From assembly GCA_902806345.1 (NCBI GenBank), contig CADCWF010000105.1:1-32610 (forward strand): 32,610 nt of DNA. Reading direction: 5' to 3'. How positions within the stretch are numbered: position 1 is the stretch's first letter; every line of letters begins with the position of its first letter. The translations under genes and the position numbers were made by a program. Under the pieces are notes generated by a model, which worked only from the letters and a program-made list of their open reading frames with translations, ran no database searches and was not told where the DNA came from. Below are positions 23,839 to 32,018 of the stretch, one piece after another. This DNA is from an uncultured Thermomicrobiales bacterium (lineage in GTDB: Bacteria > Chloroflexota > Chloroflexia > Thermomicrobiales > UBA6265).

Positions 23839-24129
23839 ATGGCCGGTGGCGACGCGTTCGTCTGGAAGAGTGGCCGGGCAGAGATCACCCTCTCCCAGGC
23901 GGACGATTCCTGGACCGTGAAGTGCACGGCGGTTGGGCGCCTGCTCGGGCCGCGCCAGGTGCTCTACCAGGGCCGGCACCGCGACGCCACCTATGCCGCC
24001 TGGGATGTCATGGCCCGCGTTGTCCTCGCCTCCCGCGACGAAGACGAAGGCCTGCGGGCGGGCCAATCCGCCGCCCAGTGGATCAAGGCGCGGCGGCAAC
24101 CGCCGTCCGGCCACGCCACCGGCCGCTAG
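23839..24129 (+). CDS. Hypothetical protein, 96 residues
   Basis: ATG 23839 with GGGGGA just upstream. The protein begins MAGGDAFVWKSGRAEITLSQ and contains short strands followed by a helical tail (ATYAAWDVMARVVLASRDED ... AAQWIKARRQ). I do not recognise a family. It ends 67 bases before mutM on the same strand, so the two are probably co-transcribed. A possible -10 box TAAACT lies at 23672-23677. An ATG at 23745 with a strong GGAGGGG site is in a different frame and opens into arginine-rich sequence; it may be a leader or indicate that the 5' end is misread. Confidence 0.65.
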   Translation: MAGGDAFVWKSGRAEITLSQADDSWTVKCTAVGRLLGPRQVLYQGRHRDATYAAWDVMARVVLASRDEDEGLRAGQSAAQWIKARRQPPSGHATGR

Positions 24130-24196
24130 CGGCGACCCGCCCGGTGGAAGCGACCGGGTTTGGGCAAGCAGGCCGGCCAGGGGTGATGGAGCGACG

Positions 24197-25057
24197 ATGC
24201 CGGAGTTGCCGGAAGTCGAGACGATGCGGCGGATCGTCGAGCGCGAGTTGACCGACCTCCGCCTGTCGTCCATCCAGCTCCGACTGCCGAAGCTGCTCCG
24301 CGGCTCGCCGCTGCCGACGCTGGACCCCTTGCTGGGCCGGACGGTGACCGGGGCGCGGCGGCGGGCCAAGGTGCTGGTCACCGATTGGTCGGACGGGCTC
24401 AGCCTGCTGGCCCACTTCAAGCTTGCCGGTCAGCTCGCGGTCGAGCGGCCCGACGGGCGGCGGTCGGTCGCCGGCCATCCGGTGCCCAACCCAAGCGGCG
24501 TCTACCCCCACAAGGCGACCCACCTGCTCCTCGAATTCGACGACGGCACGACGCTCTTCCACAGCGACATCCGGCAGTTCGGCTGGCTGCGGCTGATGGA
24601 AACGGACGACGTCGAGGCGGCGCTGGAGGCGTTCGGCTTCGGGCCGGAAGGGGTGGGGTCCGATGCGATCACCGCTGGGCAGCTCGGCCAGCGCCTCGCG
24701 CGGCGGCGGATCCCGGTCAAGCAAGCGTTGCTGGACCAGGGCATCGTCGCCGGCCTCGGCAACATCTACGTCGACGAGGCCCTCCACCGCGCCAACCTCC
24801 ACCCGGCGAGACCGGCGAACAGCGTCGTCGGTGGGGAGCTGAACCGCCTCCACGAGGCGATCGGCTGGGCGCTGGAGCGGGGCATCGAGCAGGGCGGGGC
24901 GACGATCGTCCACCAACGGGCCCACCCGCGCGACGGCTTCCCGGCGGCCCACGGGCGTGAGGGCGAGCCGTGTCTGGCCTGCGGCGGACCGATCGCCAAG
25001 ACGCGGGTCGGAGGGCGGGGCACCTACCTCTGCCCGAACTGTCAGCCCGTCGCGTAG
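24197..25057 (+). CDS. mutM: Formamidopyrimidine-DNA glycosylase
   Basis: 286 residues from ATG 24197, with GGAG five bases upstream. The mature N-terminus PELPEVETM supplies the catalytic proline and Glu3. The helix-two-turn-helix is QGIVAGLGNIYVDEAL, and the C-terminal zinc finger is CLACGG ... GRGTYLCPNCQ. It is a bifunctional glycosylase and AP lyase that removes 8-oxoguanine and formamidopyrimidines from oxidised DNA. A short insertion with SVAGHPVPNPSGVYPHKATH is seen in the N-terminal domain, as in many actinobacterial and Chloroflexota homologues. The 3' end overlaps the convergent Sir2 gene by 16 bases. Confidence 0.97.
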   Translation: MPELPEVETMRRIVERELTDLRLSSIQLRLPKLLRGSPLPTLDPLLGRTVTGARRRAKVLVTDWSDGLSLLAHFKLAGQLAVERPDGRRSVAGHPVPNPSGVYPHKATHLLLEFDDGTTLFHSDIRQFGWLRLMETDDVEAALEAFGFGPEGVGSDAITAGQLGQRLARRRIPVKQALLDQGIVAGLGNIYVDEALHRANLHPARPANSVVGGELNRLHEAIGWALERGIEQGGATIVHQRAHPRDGFPAAHGREGEPCLACGGPIAKTRVGGRGTYLCPNCQPVA

Positions 25058-25899
25058 GACCGGAACGGCTCCCACGCCAGCGCAAGCCCGGTCGCGGTCG
25101 CCAGCGTCCGGCCGGCGTCGCCTCGGACGACGAGGTCGGCCAGGCGGTCGAGCGGGGTCGACTCGCGGTTGATCATCGCCAGCCTGGCCCCCGCCCGGAC
25201 GGCGATGAGGGGTAGGCGCGCCGCCGGCTGCACGACGAGCGACGAGCCGATCACCAGCATCAGGTCGGCCTCCTGGGCAAAGGCGATCGCCCGGCGGAGC
25301 GGCTCGACCGGCATCGCCTCGCCGAAGAGCACGGTCGCCGACCTGAGAATGCCTCCGCAGACCTGGCAGCGGGGCTCGCCCGTCGTCCGCTCTAGCCACT
25401 CCTGGATCTCGGAGGCCGGCCAAACGGTGCCGCACGAGAGACAGCGGACGGCGTGGGCAGTGCCGTGCAGCTCAACGACCCGGTCCGGGTCGGCACCGGC
25501 CTTCTGGTGGAGCCCGTCGATGTTCTGGGTGATCGTCCCGAGCAGCCGGCCGGACCGCTCCAACTCGACCAGGGCGCGGTGGCCCCCGTTTGGCTCGACC
25601 GCCGCCATCTGACGGTAGCCGGTGCGTCGGCGCTCCCAATACTCGAGGCGCGCCGCCTCGTTCGTCAGGAAGTCGTCGAGCGTCGGCGGCTTGCCGGTCG
25701 ACCAAACGCCGCCCGGTCCGCGGTAGTCGGGGATGCCGGATTCGGTGCTGATCCCCGCCCCGGTAAAGGAGACGATTCGCCCGGCATCGGCGAGCAAGCC
25801 CGCCAGGAGATCGACATCGCTCTCGGCCGCCACGATCGGGTCGGCGTATTGGCGCCGTTCGCCGGCCGCCGACGGAGTCAGATTCGAGCCGCTGTTCAT
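25042..25899 (-). CDS. Sir2-family NAD-dependent protein deacylase
   Basis: 285 residues from ATG 25899, chosen because GGGAGG lies five bases upstream; the longer open frame is arginine-rich. Sirtuin motifs: VSFTGAGISTESGIPDYRG, TQNIDGLHQKAG, catalytic histidine in VVELHGTAH, zinc cysteines CLSCG and CQVCGG, and VIGSSLVVQPAARLP. It removes acyl groups from lysine in cytoplasmic proteins using NAD, commonly acting on acetyl-CoA synthetase, with broader targets possible. The N-terminus is about 35 residues longer than the catalytic core and unconserved. Stop codon overlaps the convergent mutM by 16 bases, so the two transcripts are antisense at their ends. The ribosome site is predicted to pair with an upstream arm (see the hairpin entry). 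Confidence 0.95.
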   Translation of the reverse strand: MNSGSNLTPSAAGERRQYADPIVAAESDVDLLAGLLADAGRIVSFTGAGISTESGIPDYRGPGGVWSTGKPPTLDDFLTNEAARLEYWERRRTGYRQMAAVEPNGGHRALVELERSGRLLGTITQNIDGLHQKAGADPDRVVELHGTAHAVRCLSCGTVWPASEIQEWLERTTGEPRCQVCGGILRSATVLFGEAMPVEPLRRAIAFAQEADLMLVIGSSLVVQPAARLPLIAVRAGARLAMINRESTPLDRLADLVVRGDAGRTLATATGLALAWEPFRSYATG

Positions 25900-25900
25900 C

Positions 25901-25948
25901 CTTGCCTCCCGCGCCCTTGGACGTGAGCGCCGGTTCCGTGGAGGCAAG
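25901..25948 (-). promoter_or_regulatory. Hairpin that would sequester the sir2 ribosome binding site
   Basis: In the - strand transcript CTTGCCTCC (25948-25940) pairs perfectly with GGAGGCAAG (25909-25901), the Shine-Dalgarno sequence directly before ATG 25899, with a 30-base loop between. A nine-pair stem over the ribosome site would lower translation unless opened. Confidence 0.5.
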
Positions 25949-25985
25949 CGTAGCGGCTGGGGAAGGGGGAGGGTAGGGCGGATGC

Positions 25986-27335
25986 CTATCCGCTGACACC
26001 GTTCTCGCGCGTCACCCCGGCGTACCAGCGCCCGCTGCGCTTGATCGTCCGCGTCTGCGTCGCGTAGTCGACGTGGACGAGGCCGAAGCGCCGGGAGTAG
26101 CCGTAACTCCACTCGAAGTTGTCGAGCAGGGACCAGCAGTAGTAGCCGGCGAGCGGCACCCCCTCCTCGACGGCGCGGAACGCCGCCAGCAGGTGGTCGT
26201 GCAGGTATGCCTCGCGGTCGGGGTCGTCAACGGTGCCGTCGACCAGGCGGTCGTCGAAGGCGGCGCCGTTCTCGGTGATCCGAATGGAACCGGGCGCCCA
26301 CTCCGCGTGCAGCCGCGTCAACACCTGGTGGAGCCCGTTGGGGTCGATCTCCCACCCCATCGCGGTCTGGGGTACGCCCGGTCGGGATGCCATCTCGGCC
26401 TCGACCATCGGCGCCCCGCGCGCCCAGCGGACGGTGTTGGGGGAGTAATAGTTGACGCCGAGGAAATCGGTGGGGGCCGCGATCCGGGCTAGGTCATTGG
26501 GCCGGATCTCGGGCAGGTCGTCGCCGAAGACGGAGAGCATGTCTTCTGGGTACCGCCCCTTGTAGAGGGCATCGAGGAACCACCGGTTCAGGAAGCCATC
26601 GAAGCGGTTGGCGGCTTCGGCATCGGCGTTCGTGTCGCCGAGGGGGGCGACCGGCGCCAGATTCAGCGCGATGCCCGCCTGGGCGTCGGTCGGCAGTTCG
26701 GCGCGGAGGGCGGCCATGCCGTCGGCGTGGGCGAGGAGCAAATGGTGGGCGGCGGCGAGGGCCGCCCGGCGGTCGCGCAGGCCGGGGGCGTGGATGCCGA
26801 CGAGGTGGCCGAGGTAGGCGGCGACCCAGGGCTCGTTGACGGTCACCCAGTGGCGCACCTCGGGGCCGAGGGCTCGGGCGACCGCCTGGGCATACTCCCC
26901 GAAGCGCGCGGCGGTGTCCCGGTTGGTCCAGCCGCCGCGGCTCTGGAGCGAGCGCGGCAGATCCCAGTGGTAGAGGGTGACCAGCGGTTCGATGTCGGCC
27001 TCGGCGAGCGCGTCGACGACGCGCCGGTAATGGTCCAGCCCGTTCTCGTTCGGGGCGCCGGCGCCGGATGGGAAGATGCGCGGCCAGGCGATCGAGAAGC
27101 GGTAGCCGGTGAGCCCCAGCTCCCGCATCAGGGCGATATCCTCGCGGTAGCGGTGGAACGAATCGCAGGCGACGTCGCCGGTTGATCCGTCGGCAATGGC
27201 GCTGGGGCGGTGGCTGAAGACGTCCCAGATCGACTCACCGCGGCCACCTTCGTCGACCGCGCCCTCGATCTGGTAGGCGGAGGTGGCGGCGCCCCAGACG
27301 AAACCCGGCGGAAACAGCGCGTCGGCCGAAGCCAA
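25986..27335 (-). CDS. Glycoside hydrolase family 1 beta-glucosidase
   Basis: 449 residues from TTG 27335; GAGGAG lies seven bases upstream and no ATG is nearby, which decides the unusual start. The N-terminus FPPGFVWGAATSAYQIEGAV is the family 1 signature. The acid/base glutamate is E168 in VTVNEPW and the nucleophile E355 in RITENGA. The end (YCWSLLDNFEWSYGYSRRFGLVHVDY) completes the TIM barrel. It hydrolyses beta-1,4 glucosides, and many members also act on fucosides or galactosides; it is cytoplasmic, with no signal peptide. It begins 86 bases beyond the sir2 start in the same direction. No sugar transporter gene accompanies it. Confidence 0.96.
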   Translation of the reverse strand: MASADALFPPGFVWGAATSAYQIEGAVDEGGRGESIWDVFSHRPSAIADGSTGDVACDSFHRYREDIALMRELGLTGYRFSIAWPRIFPSGAGAPNENGLDHYRRVVDALAEADIEPLVTLYHWDLPRSLQSRGGWTNRDTAARFGEYAQAVARALGPEVRHWVTVNEPWVAAYLGHLVGIHAPGLRDRRAALAAAHHLLLAHADGMAALRAELPTDAQAGIALNLAPVAPLGDTNADAEAANRFDGFLNRWFLDALYKGRYPEDMLSVFGDDLPEIRPNDLARIAAPTDFLGVNYYSPNTVRWARGAPMVEAEMASRPGVPQTAMGWEIDPNGLHQVLTRLHAEWAPGSIRITENGAAFDDRLVDGTVDDPDREAYLHDHLLAAFRAVEEGVPLAGYYCWSLLDNFEWSYGYSRRFGLVHVDYATQTRTIKRSGRWYAGVTRENGVSG

Positions 27336-27437
27336 GGTGGTTCTCCTCGTGTGGCTCGCGGTTCGTCATCGGCCTAACGCATCCGGCAACCGAACCGATT
27401 ATCGCAGGCTCCCCACCCCGCTCTGCTCTCCTCGTAC

Positions 27438-28283
27438 CTATCCGCTCAGGTCGGCTCGGACGAGTAGCACCGGCCCCGGCGCCCGTTGCAGCACCCGTTC
27501 GGCGACGGTGCCGACCGTCCAGCGGAGGGCGCGACCGTGGCCGTGGGTGGTCATCACCACCAGGTCACCCGGTCGGAGGGCGGCGATCAGTTCCGACCGG
27601 ACGGGTCCCCGCCGAACCTCGTCGCTGGCCTGAATGCCAGCCGATCGGAGCCTGGACGACGCGGCCCGAACGCACGCCTCGGCAAGACTCAAGGCCGCCT
27701 CCAGCCCTGCGTCATAGACACCGGCAGGCAGGGCGGCCGTGACGGACCCGTTGACCCCGTCGACCTCGGCCACGGCGATGCAGTGGATTGGGGAACTCGT
27801 GAGGAGCGCCAGCTCGCTCGCGACCGGCAGCGCCCGCTCCGCGGTCTCCGATCCGTCGAGCGGGACCACGATTCGGGCGCATGGGGTCGGGTCAACCGGA
27901 TCGTCCCCAGTCCGCACGATCAATGTCGGCACCGGGGCATGGCGGGCGACGCGGTCGGCGACGCTGCCGAAGACCAGGCGCCCGCCAGCGCCGAGGCCGC
28001 GCGACGTCATGACGATCAGGTCGACGTCGGCGGCCGCCCGGACGATCTCCTCCGCCGGGTCGCCATGGGCGACGACCGTCTCGACCGATCGACCGGCCGT
28101 CGTGAGCGCACCGGCGGCGAGAACCAGGGCGGTGGACGGGGTTCCTTCTGCGGCACGTTCGCCGTTGGGAGTCGGCTTGACCATGATCAGGCGGACCCGT
28201 TCGCTGGGGAGACGCAGCGCGTACGGGATCGCCGCTTCGGCCAACGCTGAGCCGTCGAGCGGGACGAGGATCCTTCGGTACAT
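27438..28283 (-). CDS. Universal stress protein, two UspA domains
   Basis: 281 residues from ATG 28283, with GGAG seven bases upstream. Two Usp domains in tandem: residues 1-140 starting MYRRILVPLDGSALAEAAIP and ending at the nucleotide-binding GLGAGGRLVFGSVADRV, and 150-281 starting CARIVVPLDGSETAERALP and ending GHGRALRWTVGTVAERV. Both carry the G-x2-G-x9-G-S/T pattern of ATP-binding Usp proteins. Such proteins are cytoplasmic and are induced by starvation, redox stress or heat; the biochemical role is often unclear. It is followed (downstream of transcription) by the GH1 gene at about 100 bases, and preceded by a second, related Usp gene at 45 bases. Confidence 0.93.
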   Translation of the reverse strand: MYRRILVPLDGSALAEAAIPYALRLPSERVRLIMVKPTPNGERAAEGTPSTALVLAAGALTTAGRSVETVVAHGDPAEEIVRAAADVDLIVMTSRGLGAGGRLVFGSVADRVARHAPVPTLIVRTGDDPVDPTPCARIVVPLDGSETAERALPVASELALLTSSPIHCIAVAEVDGVNGSVTAALPAGVYDAGLEAALSLAEACVRAASSRLRSAGIQASDEVRRGPVRSELIAALRPGDLVVMTTHGHGRALRWTVGTVAERVLQRAPGPVLLVRADLSG

Positions 28284-28328
28284 GGTCGTGCTCCGGCAGA
28301 GTTGGCAGACGGGTCGGCGGCGGACTTG

Positions 28329-29312
28329 CTAGGCGACCGTCTCGCGCTCGATCTCGGGCACCGACCGCGGGGGAGACGGCGACTCCGCGGGTGCGGTGCG
28401 GACGAGGAGCGTCGGTCGCGGTGATGCCTGGAGCAACCGGCGGGCGACGCTTCCCAATCCCCAACGCGTCGCCCCGTTCTGGCCGTGGCTGGCGATGACG
28501 AGGACATCACCTGGCCGACAGACCGTCAACAGCTCGGTCGCCGGGTCGCCTGCGAGGGTCTCCCACGACGCGTGGACCCCCTGCCGGAGCAGGAGCGCGC
28601 CGGCGCCCTCCACCGCCCGCTGCGCGTCTCGGCGGGCGTCGGCGAGGACGCCGTCGCCGACGCGGTCGTCGAGCATCTCCCGGCGGTCGAGTGGCGGTAC
28701 CTCGGGGCGGCCCGCCTCGACCACGCCCACCAGCTGGACCGGAACGGCCTGTCGGCGGGCGGTCTCGGCGGCGACGTCGAGGGCAGCGAGCGCGTGGTCG
28801 GACCCATCGTGTCCGACGACCAGGCGACGGAATCCGCTCTCCGAGCCGGCCCCGGCCTCCGACGGCACCAGGAGGAGGGGGATTGGAACGGCCCCCGTCA
28901 GCCGGTGGGCGACGCTCCCGAGATGCCCGACCGGAGTGCCGGAGAGGCCCCGGCCGGTGATGACGACGAACCCTGCCTGCCGCTCGGATGCCTCGCCGAT
29001 GATGACGGTCGCGGGGTCGCCGACCGAGACCCGTCGGTCAATCGCCAACGACGGGTCGAGACGGCGGAGCAGGTCCATCGCGCGGTCTAGGTCGGTCTGG
29101 GCCGCCTCTCGCGTCAGCCGGAGCAGGTGGTCGGCCGTCAGCACGACGTCCCCCAGCACGTCGCGGATGGGCTGCGGCTGCGGCACCGCCTGGAGGAGCA
29201 CGATCGCGCCGTCGTTCCCGGCGAGGGTGGCGGCAAAGGGGAGCGCCGCCTCGGCGACGGCGGAGCCGTCGAACGGGACAAGGATCGGGGCGACCGCCGA
29301 GGGGCGAGGCAT
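28329..29312 (-). CDS. Universal stress protein, two UspA domains
   Basis: 327 residues from ATG 29312, with a strong GGAGGAG five to six bases upstream; the open frame extends far further but only as noise opposite other genes. The first domain (VAPILVPFDGSAVAEAALPF ... GRGLSGTPVGHLGSVAHRL) and second domain (FRRLVVGHDGSDHALAALDV ... GQNGATRWGLGSVARRL) both keep the ATP-binding glycine pattern. The C-terminal ~20 residues are proline-rich and charged. It is diverged from, not a recent copy of, the adjacent Usp gene. The pair most likely forms one operon: the gap between them is 45 bases and I see no terminator there. Confidence 0.93.
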   Translation of the reverse strand: MPRPSAVAPILVPFDGSAVAEAALPFAATLAGNDGAIVLLQAVPQPQPIRDVLGDVVLTADHLLRLTREAAQTDLDRAMDLLRRLDPSLAIDRRVSVGDPATVIIGEASERQAGFVVITGRGLSGTPVGHLGSVAHRLTGAVPIPLLLVPSEAGAGSESGFRRLVVGHDGSDHALAALDVAAETARRQAVPVQLVGVVEAGRPEVPPLDRREMLDDRVGDGVLADARRDAQRAVEGAGALLLRQGVHASWETLAGDPATELLTVCRPGDVLVIASHGQNGATRWGLGSVARRLLQASPRPTLLVRTAPAESPSPPRSVPEIERETVA

Positions 29313-29452
29313 GTTGCTCCTCCGTGGTGCCGGTCCGGTCGGGGCGACCGACCTGGCCGGGAGCGCGACGGTGGCCGGCCCGTTCGGGGCCGACCGCAGG
29401 CGGCCGAATTGACGGGCACTGTAGCAAACGCTGGGTCCCCACCGGCTGTCGC

Positions 29453-30097
29453 TCAGGCGTCCGGCAGCACCATCTCCGCGTCGCGGCGGAGGTCGCTGGC
29501 GACGAGGTCGAGGAGCGTCGTCGTGTGGGGGAGGAGCCGGGCCAGCGCGAACTCGGAGCCGAGGAAGGCGACGGCCACCATCACCGGCAGGAGCCAGGGG
29601 TGCAAGTTTCGCCGCCGGCTCAACCGTTGCCAAAGGAGGACGACCAGCCCGACGACCAACAGGGGGACGACCACCTCCGGCGCCTGCGCCACCGACCAGA
29701 TGGCGATGAGGACGACGGTGATCTGCATCAAATAGGAGAAGGCGACGAGGCGCCAGACGCCCCCGGTCGGCCGGACGTGGCCCCGGCGGTCGAGCCGCAT
29801 CTCGTCCGGCCACTGGGCGTGGAACTCGAACCAGACGATGCCGGCCGCGGCCAGGAGGACCGCCTTCAGGTAGGTATCGAGCCAGCCAAGGTCGAGGTTG
29901 ACGAAGAACGTCGAGAGGCTCGTCAGGCTCCCGACCATGAAGATGAGGGAGGCGTTCTCGGCGAGGAACGCCTTGAGCGTGCCGTAGCCGGACCCGTGGG
30001 CCGGTACCGTTTGAGCCGGGCCCGCGCCGGCGGCGTTCGTCTGCTCGCCGGGCGCTCCCCTCTCCGGGGAGTCCGTCGGCCTCGCTGTCCGGTCCAT
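29453..30097 (-). CDS. Hypothetical four-helix membrane protein
   Basis: 214 residues from ATG 30097, with GGGGA five bases upstream. A disordered N-terminus of about 45 residues precedes four hydrophobic helices: ASLIFMVGSLTSLSTFFV, YLKAVLLAAAGIVWFEF, LVAFSYLMQITVVLIAIW, and VVVPLLVVGLVVLLWQRL, with a fifth, more amphipathic segment (WLLPVMVAVAFLGSEFAL). I do not recognise the family. It is upstream of the two Usp genes on the same strand with a 140-base gap, so a shared transcript is possible. It is divergent from apt. Confidence 0.75.
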   Translation of the reverse strand: MDRTARPTDSPERGAPGEQTNAAGAGPAQTVPAHGSGYGTLKAFLAENASLIFMVGSLTSLSTFFVNLDLGWLDTYLKAVLLAAAGIVWFEFHAQWPDEMRLDRRGHVRPTGGVWRLVAFSYLMQITVVLIAIWSVAQAPEVVVPLLVVGLVVLLWQRLSRRRNLHPWLLPVMVAVAFLGSEFALARLLPHTTTLLDLVASDLRRDAEMVLPDA

Positions 30098-30281
30098 CGG
30101 AATCCCCGGTTGCGCGATTCTTGGCGGTTCCGATCGCTCGAGCGTCTATCGTACCGGTTCGCGCACCGCCGCTTGCGACCCCTTCGGTTCCCGGAGACGG
30201 GTTGGCCGCCGATCCACCGCGGGGTGGTGGTGAGGTAGGCTGCGGCGGGCGACTCCGGTCGGCGCCGAGCAGGAGTTGGGG

Positions 30282-30830
30282 ATGGCGATGGTGGACGTGG
30301 ACGCGAATTCGACGGGTCTGGAACGGGCGCGGGCGCTGATCGAGACGGTGCCGGACTTCCCCGAGCCTGGCATCCTGTTCCGGGATATCACCCCCCTCCT
30401 TGCCGACCAGGCGGCGCTGCGGGCCACGGTCGACGCCCTGGCGGCGGTTGCGCCGGGGGCGGACGTGGTGGTCGGCATCGAGAGCCGGGGGTTCATCTTC
30501 GCCGCGCCGATTGCCTACGCGCTCGGTGCTGGCTTCGTCCCGGTCCGCAAGCTCGGCCGGCTGCCACGGGCGACGGAGCGGGAGTCCTACGACCTTGAGT
30601 ATGGCGCCAACACGGTCGAGATCCACAAGGACGCCATCCGGCCAGGGCAAACGGTGCTGATCGTCGACGACGTGCTGGCCACCGGCGGCACGATGCGGGC
30701 GGCGGCGCGGCTGGTCGAGCGGCTGGGGGGCGAGGTGCTGGGTATTGCGGTGCTGGTCGAGCTGGCGGCGCTCGGCGGCCGGGCGGCCCTCGAGGAGCGG
30801 CGGATCTGGAGCGCGTTCGTCTACGAGTGA
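30282..30830 (+). CDS. apt: Adenine phosphoribosyltransferase
   Basis: 182 residues from ATG 30282, with AGGAG six bases upstream; a TTG at 30276 and an ATG at 30288 are in frame but worse placed. Motifs: DFPEPGILFRDITPLLAD near the start, GIESRGFIFAAPIAYALGAG, FVPVRKLGRLP, and the PRPP-binding VLIVDDVLATGGTM. It converts adenine and PRPP to AMP plus pyrophosphate, salvaging adenine. The length and C-terminus are normal. It reads alone on the + strand, next to the rearranged region on its right. Confidence 0.97.
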   Translation: MAMVDVDANSTGLERARALIETVPDFPEPGILFRDITPLLADQAALRATVDALAAVAPGADVVVGIESRGFIFAAPIAYALGAGFVPVRKLGRLPRATERESYDLEYGANTVEIHKDAIRPGQTVLIVDDVLATGGTMRAAARLVERLGGEVLGIAVLVELAALGGRAALEERRIWSAFVYE

Positions 30831-30905
30831 CCGTCGCCGGACGCCGATTCCACACCGCGTTGATTCCCTCGGCGCGGCGCTCCCCTATTGTCGTGGGCGG
30901 TCCTG

Positions 30906-30917
30906 TTGTCCAGACAA
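30906..30917. promoter_or_regulatory. GntR-type operator upstream of the truncated Tat-signal gene
   Basis: TTGTCCAGACAA, 13 bases before the ribosome-site-proximal ATG 30930. It is one base different from the perfect palindrome in front of the gntR gene, so both are probably bound by the same HutC-type regulator. Confidence 0.65.
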
Positions 30918-30929
30918 GCAAGGGGAGGG

Positions 30930-31049
30930 ATGTCCGTGCGCGACGTCGTTGGCAAGCGCGCCTCGCGGCGCCAGATCGTGAAGTGGTCGGCCGGCATCGG
31001 CGTCTCAGGGACAATGGGCGGCGATCGCGTCGATCCGGTGGCCGGCTGA
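30930..31049 (+). pseudogene. 5' fragment of a Tat-exported protein gene, probably an ABC substrate-binding protein
   Basis: From ATG 30930 (GGGGAGGG directly upstream; GTG 30936 is better spaced) a 39-codon frame ends at TGA 31047. The first ~28 residues contain KRASRRQIVKWSAGIGVSG, a clear Tat signal start (SRRQIVK). After about residue 29 the sequence is simply the antisense of the gntR end, so the gene is cut off near 31010-31020. Substrate-binding proteins under HutC-type regulators often start like this, which is why that identity is suggested, but the mature part is missing and it cannot be confirmed. Confidence 0.6.
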
Positions 31050-31616
31050 GGCGACGGCAATGCCATGGGCAGCGAGCTCGGCATAGACCGACCCGGAGTC
31101 GAGATCAATCCCGACGAGCATCGGACCGATGGCCTCAGGGAAGACGGTTCGGTCGACCATCAACGGCTCGCCGTCGGCGAGACGGACGCGCTCCAGGCGG
31201 TAAACGACGCTGCCCGGCGCCACGCCGACCTGCTCGGCCTCGGCGGCGGCCACCGGCTCTGGCGACAGGCGGAGGAGTCGGCCGGACGGCCGCATGCCCA
31301 AGGACCGGACCCAGGCGCTGAAGGTGATCAGACCGCCGACGGGTTGGGTGAGGTTGACGCCCTGGACGGCGAGCGTCCTGCCCTGCGACCCGCCGATTGA
31401 GCCGTCGGCCCGGAGCATCGCTCGCGCCTGGCGAACTGTGCCGCGGGAGACGCCGAAACGCTCGACCAGCGCCTGCTCCGACGGGACGGGATCGCCCGTG
31501 CGCAGTTCGCCCTCAGCGATCCGGCGGCGGAGATCATTGGCGATCTGGAGGTAGAGCGATTGACCGGAGCGGCGGGAGATGGGTGGGTGCGGCCGGCTTC
31601 CCGTGTGCTCGGACAC
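31005..31616 (-). CDS. GntR family (HutC subfamily) transcriptional regulator, C-terminally truncated
   Basis: 203 residues from GTG 31616, with GGGAGG six bases upstream. The winged helix is at about 20-75 (LYLQIANDLRRRIAEGELRTG, PSEQALVERFGVSRGTVRQA), and the UTRA ligand domain starts near 95 (LITFSAWVRSLGMRPSGRLL ... VYRLERVRLADGEPLMVDRT). HutC-type proteins are usually 235-260 residues; this one stops right after GHRIDAIAA, where the last strands of UTRA should follow. The missing ~40 residues coincide with the junction to the truncated Tat-signal gene. The DNA-binding part is intact and the gene keeps a perfect operator, so it may still act as a repressor, possibly unable to respond to its sugar ligand. 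Confidence 0.85.
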   Translation of the reverse strand: MSEHTGSRPHPPISRRSGQSLYLQIANDLRRRIAEGELRTGDPVPSEQALVERFGVSRGTVRQARAMLRADGSIGGSQGRTLAVQGVNLTQPVGGLITFSAWVRSLGMRPSGRLLRLSPEPVAAAEAEQVGVAPGSVVYRLERVRLADGEPLMVDRTVFPEAIGPMLVGIDLDSGSVYAELAAHGIAVASAGHRIDAIAAHCP

Positions 31617-31637
31617 GATGAACCTCCCGCGGCGGTG

Positions 31638-31651
31638 CTTGTCTAGACAAG
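31638..31651. promoter_or_regulatory. GntR-type operator upstream of the gntR gene
   Basis: CTTGTCTAGACAAG, a perfect 14-base palindrome 22 bases before GTG 31616. TAGACA within it could serve as the -10 box on the - strand, so binding would block gntR transcription, consistent with autoregulation. Confidence 0.7.
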
Positions 31652-32018
31652 TTCAAGGTAACCGTCGTCAGGCACCATGTCCAGGGCGCGGAGCAATAGT
31701 GACGGGCAGCGGTCGGTGAGCCGTTAGGGGAATGTTGACGTTGGCGTGCGATGGCAATCGCGCTGGAGGCGGTCATCAGGTGAGGTTGTTCCCTAACTGC
31801 GATCCGAAGCTGGCCGATGAACGGGACGCACTTGGCGGGATGCGGTCTCCGTCCTCGGCCATTGCGGGATCCGAGTCAACCCGGGAAGGGACCGAGCACG
31901 GACTCGCCCTGGCGCAGGGGCAAGCGGCAGCCCTCCCATTGAAGTTGCCCCCCCTCCGCGACGACCGTGTCGGCCGCCGGACTCGAAAGCGACCGACCGG
32001 TATCCGCCCCCGAAGTCT
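31652..32018. other. Intergenic stretch without a recognisable gene
   Basis: About 370 bases with no open frame of convincing codon bias or ribosome site on either strand. It may hold decayed sequence from the rearrangement on its left. Confidence 0.4.

Noticed and set aside
28329..30650. A 773-codon open frame on the - strand
   Set aside because: Only the 3' 328 codons (from 29312) look like protein; the rest is arginine and proline-rich shadow of the membrane protein gene and apt.
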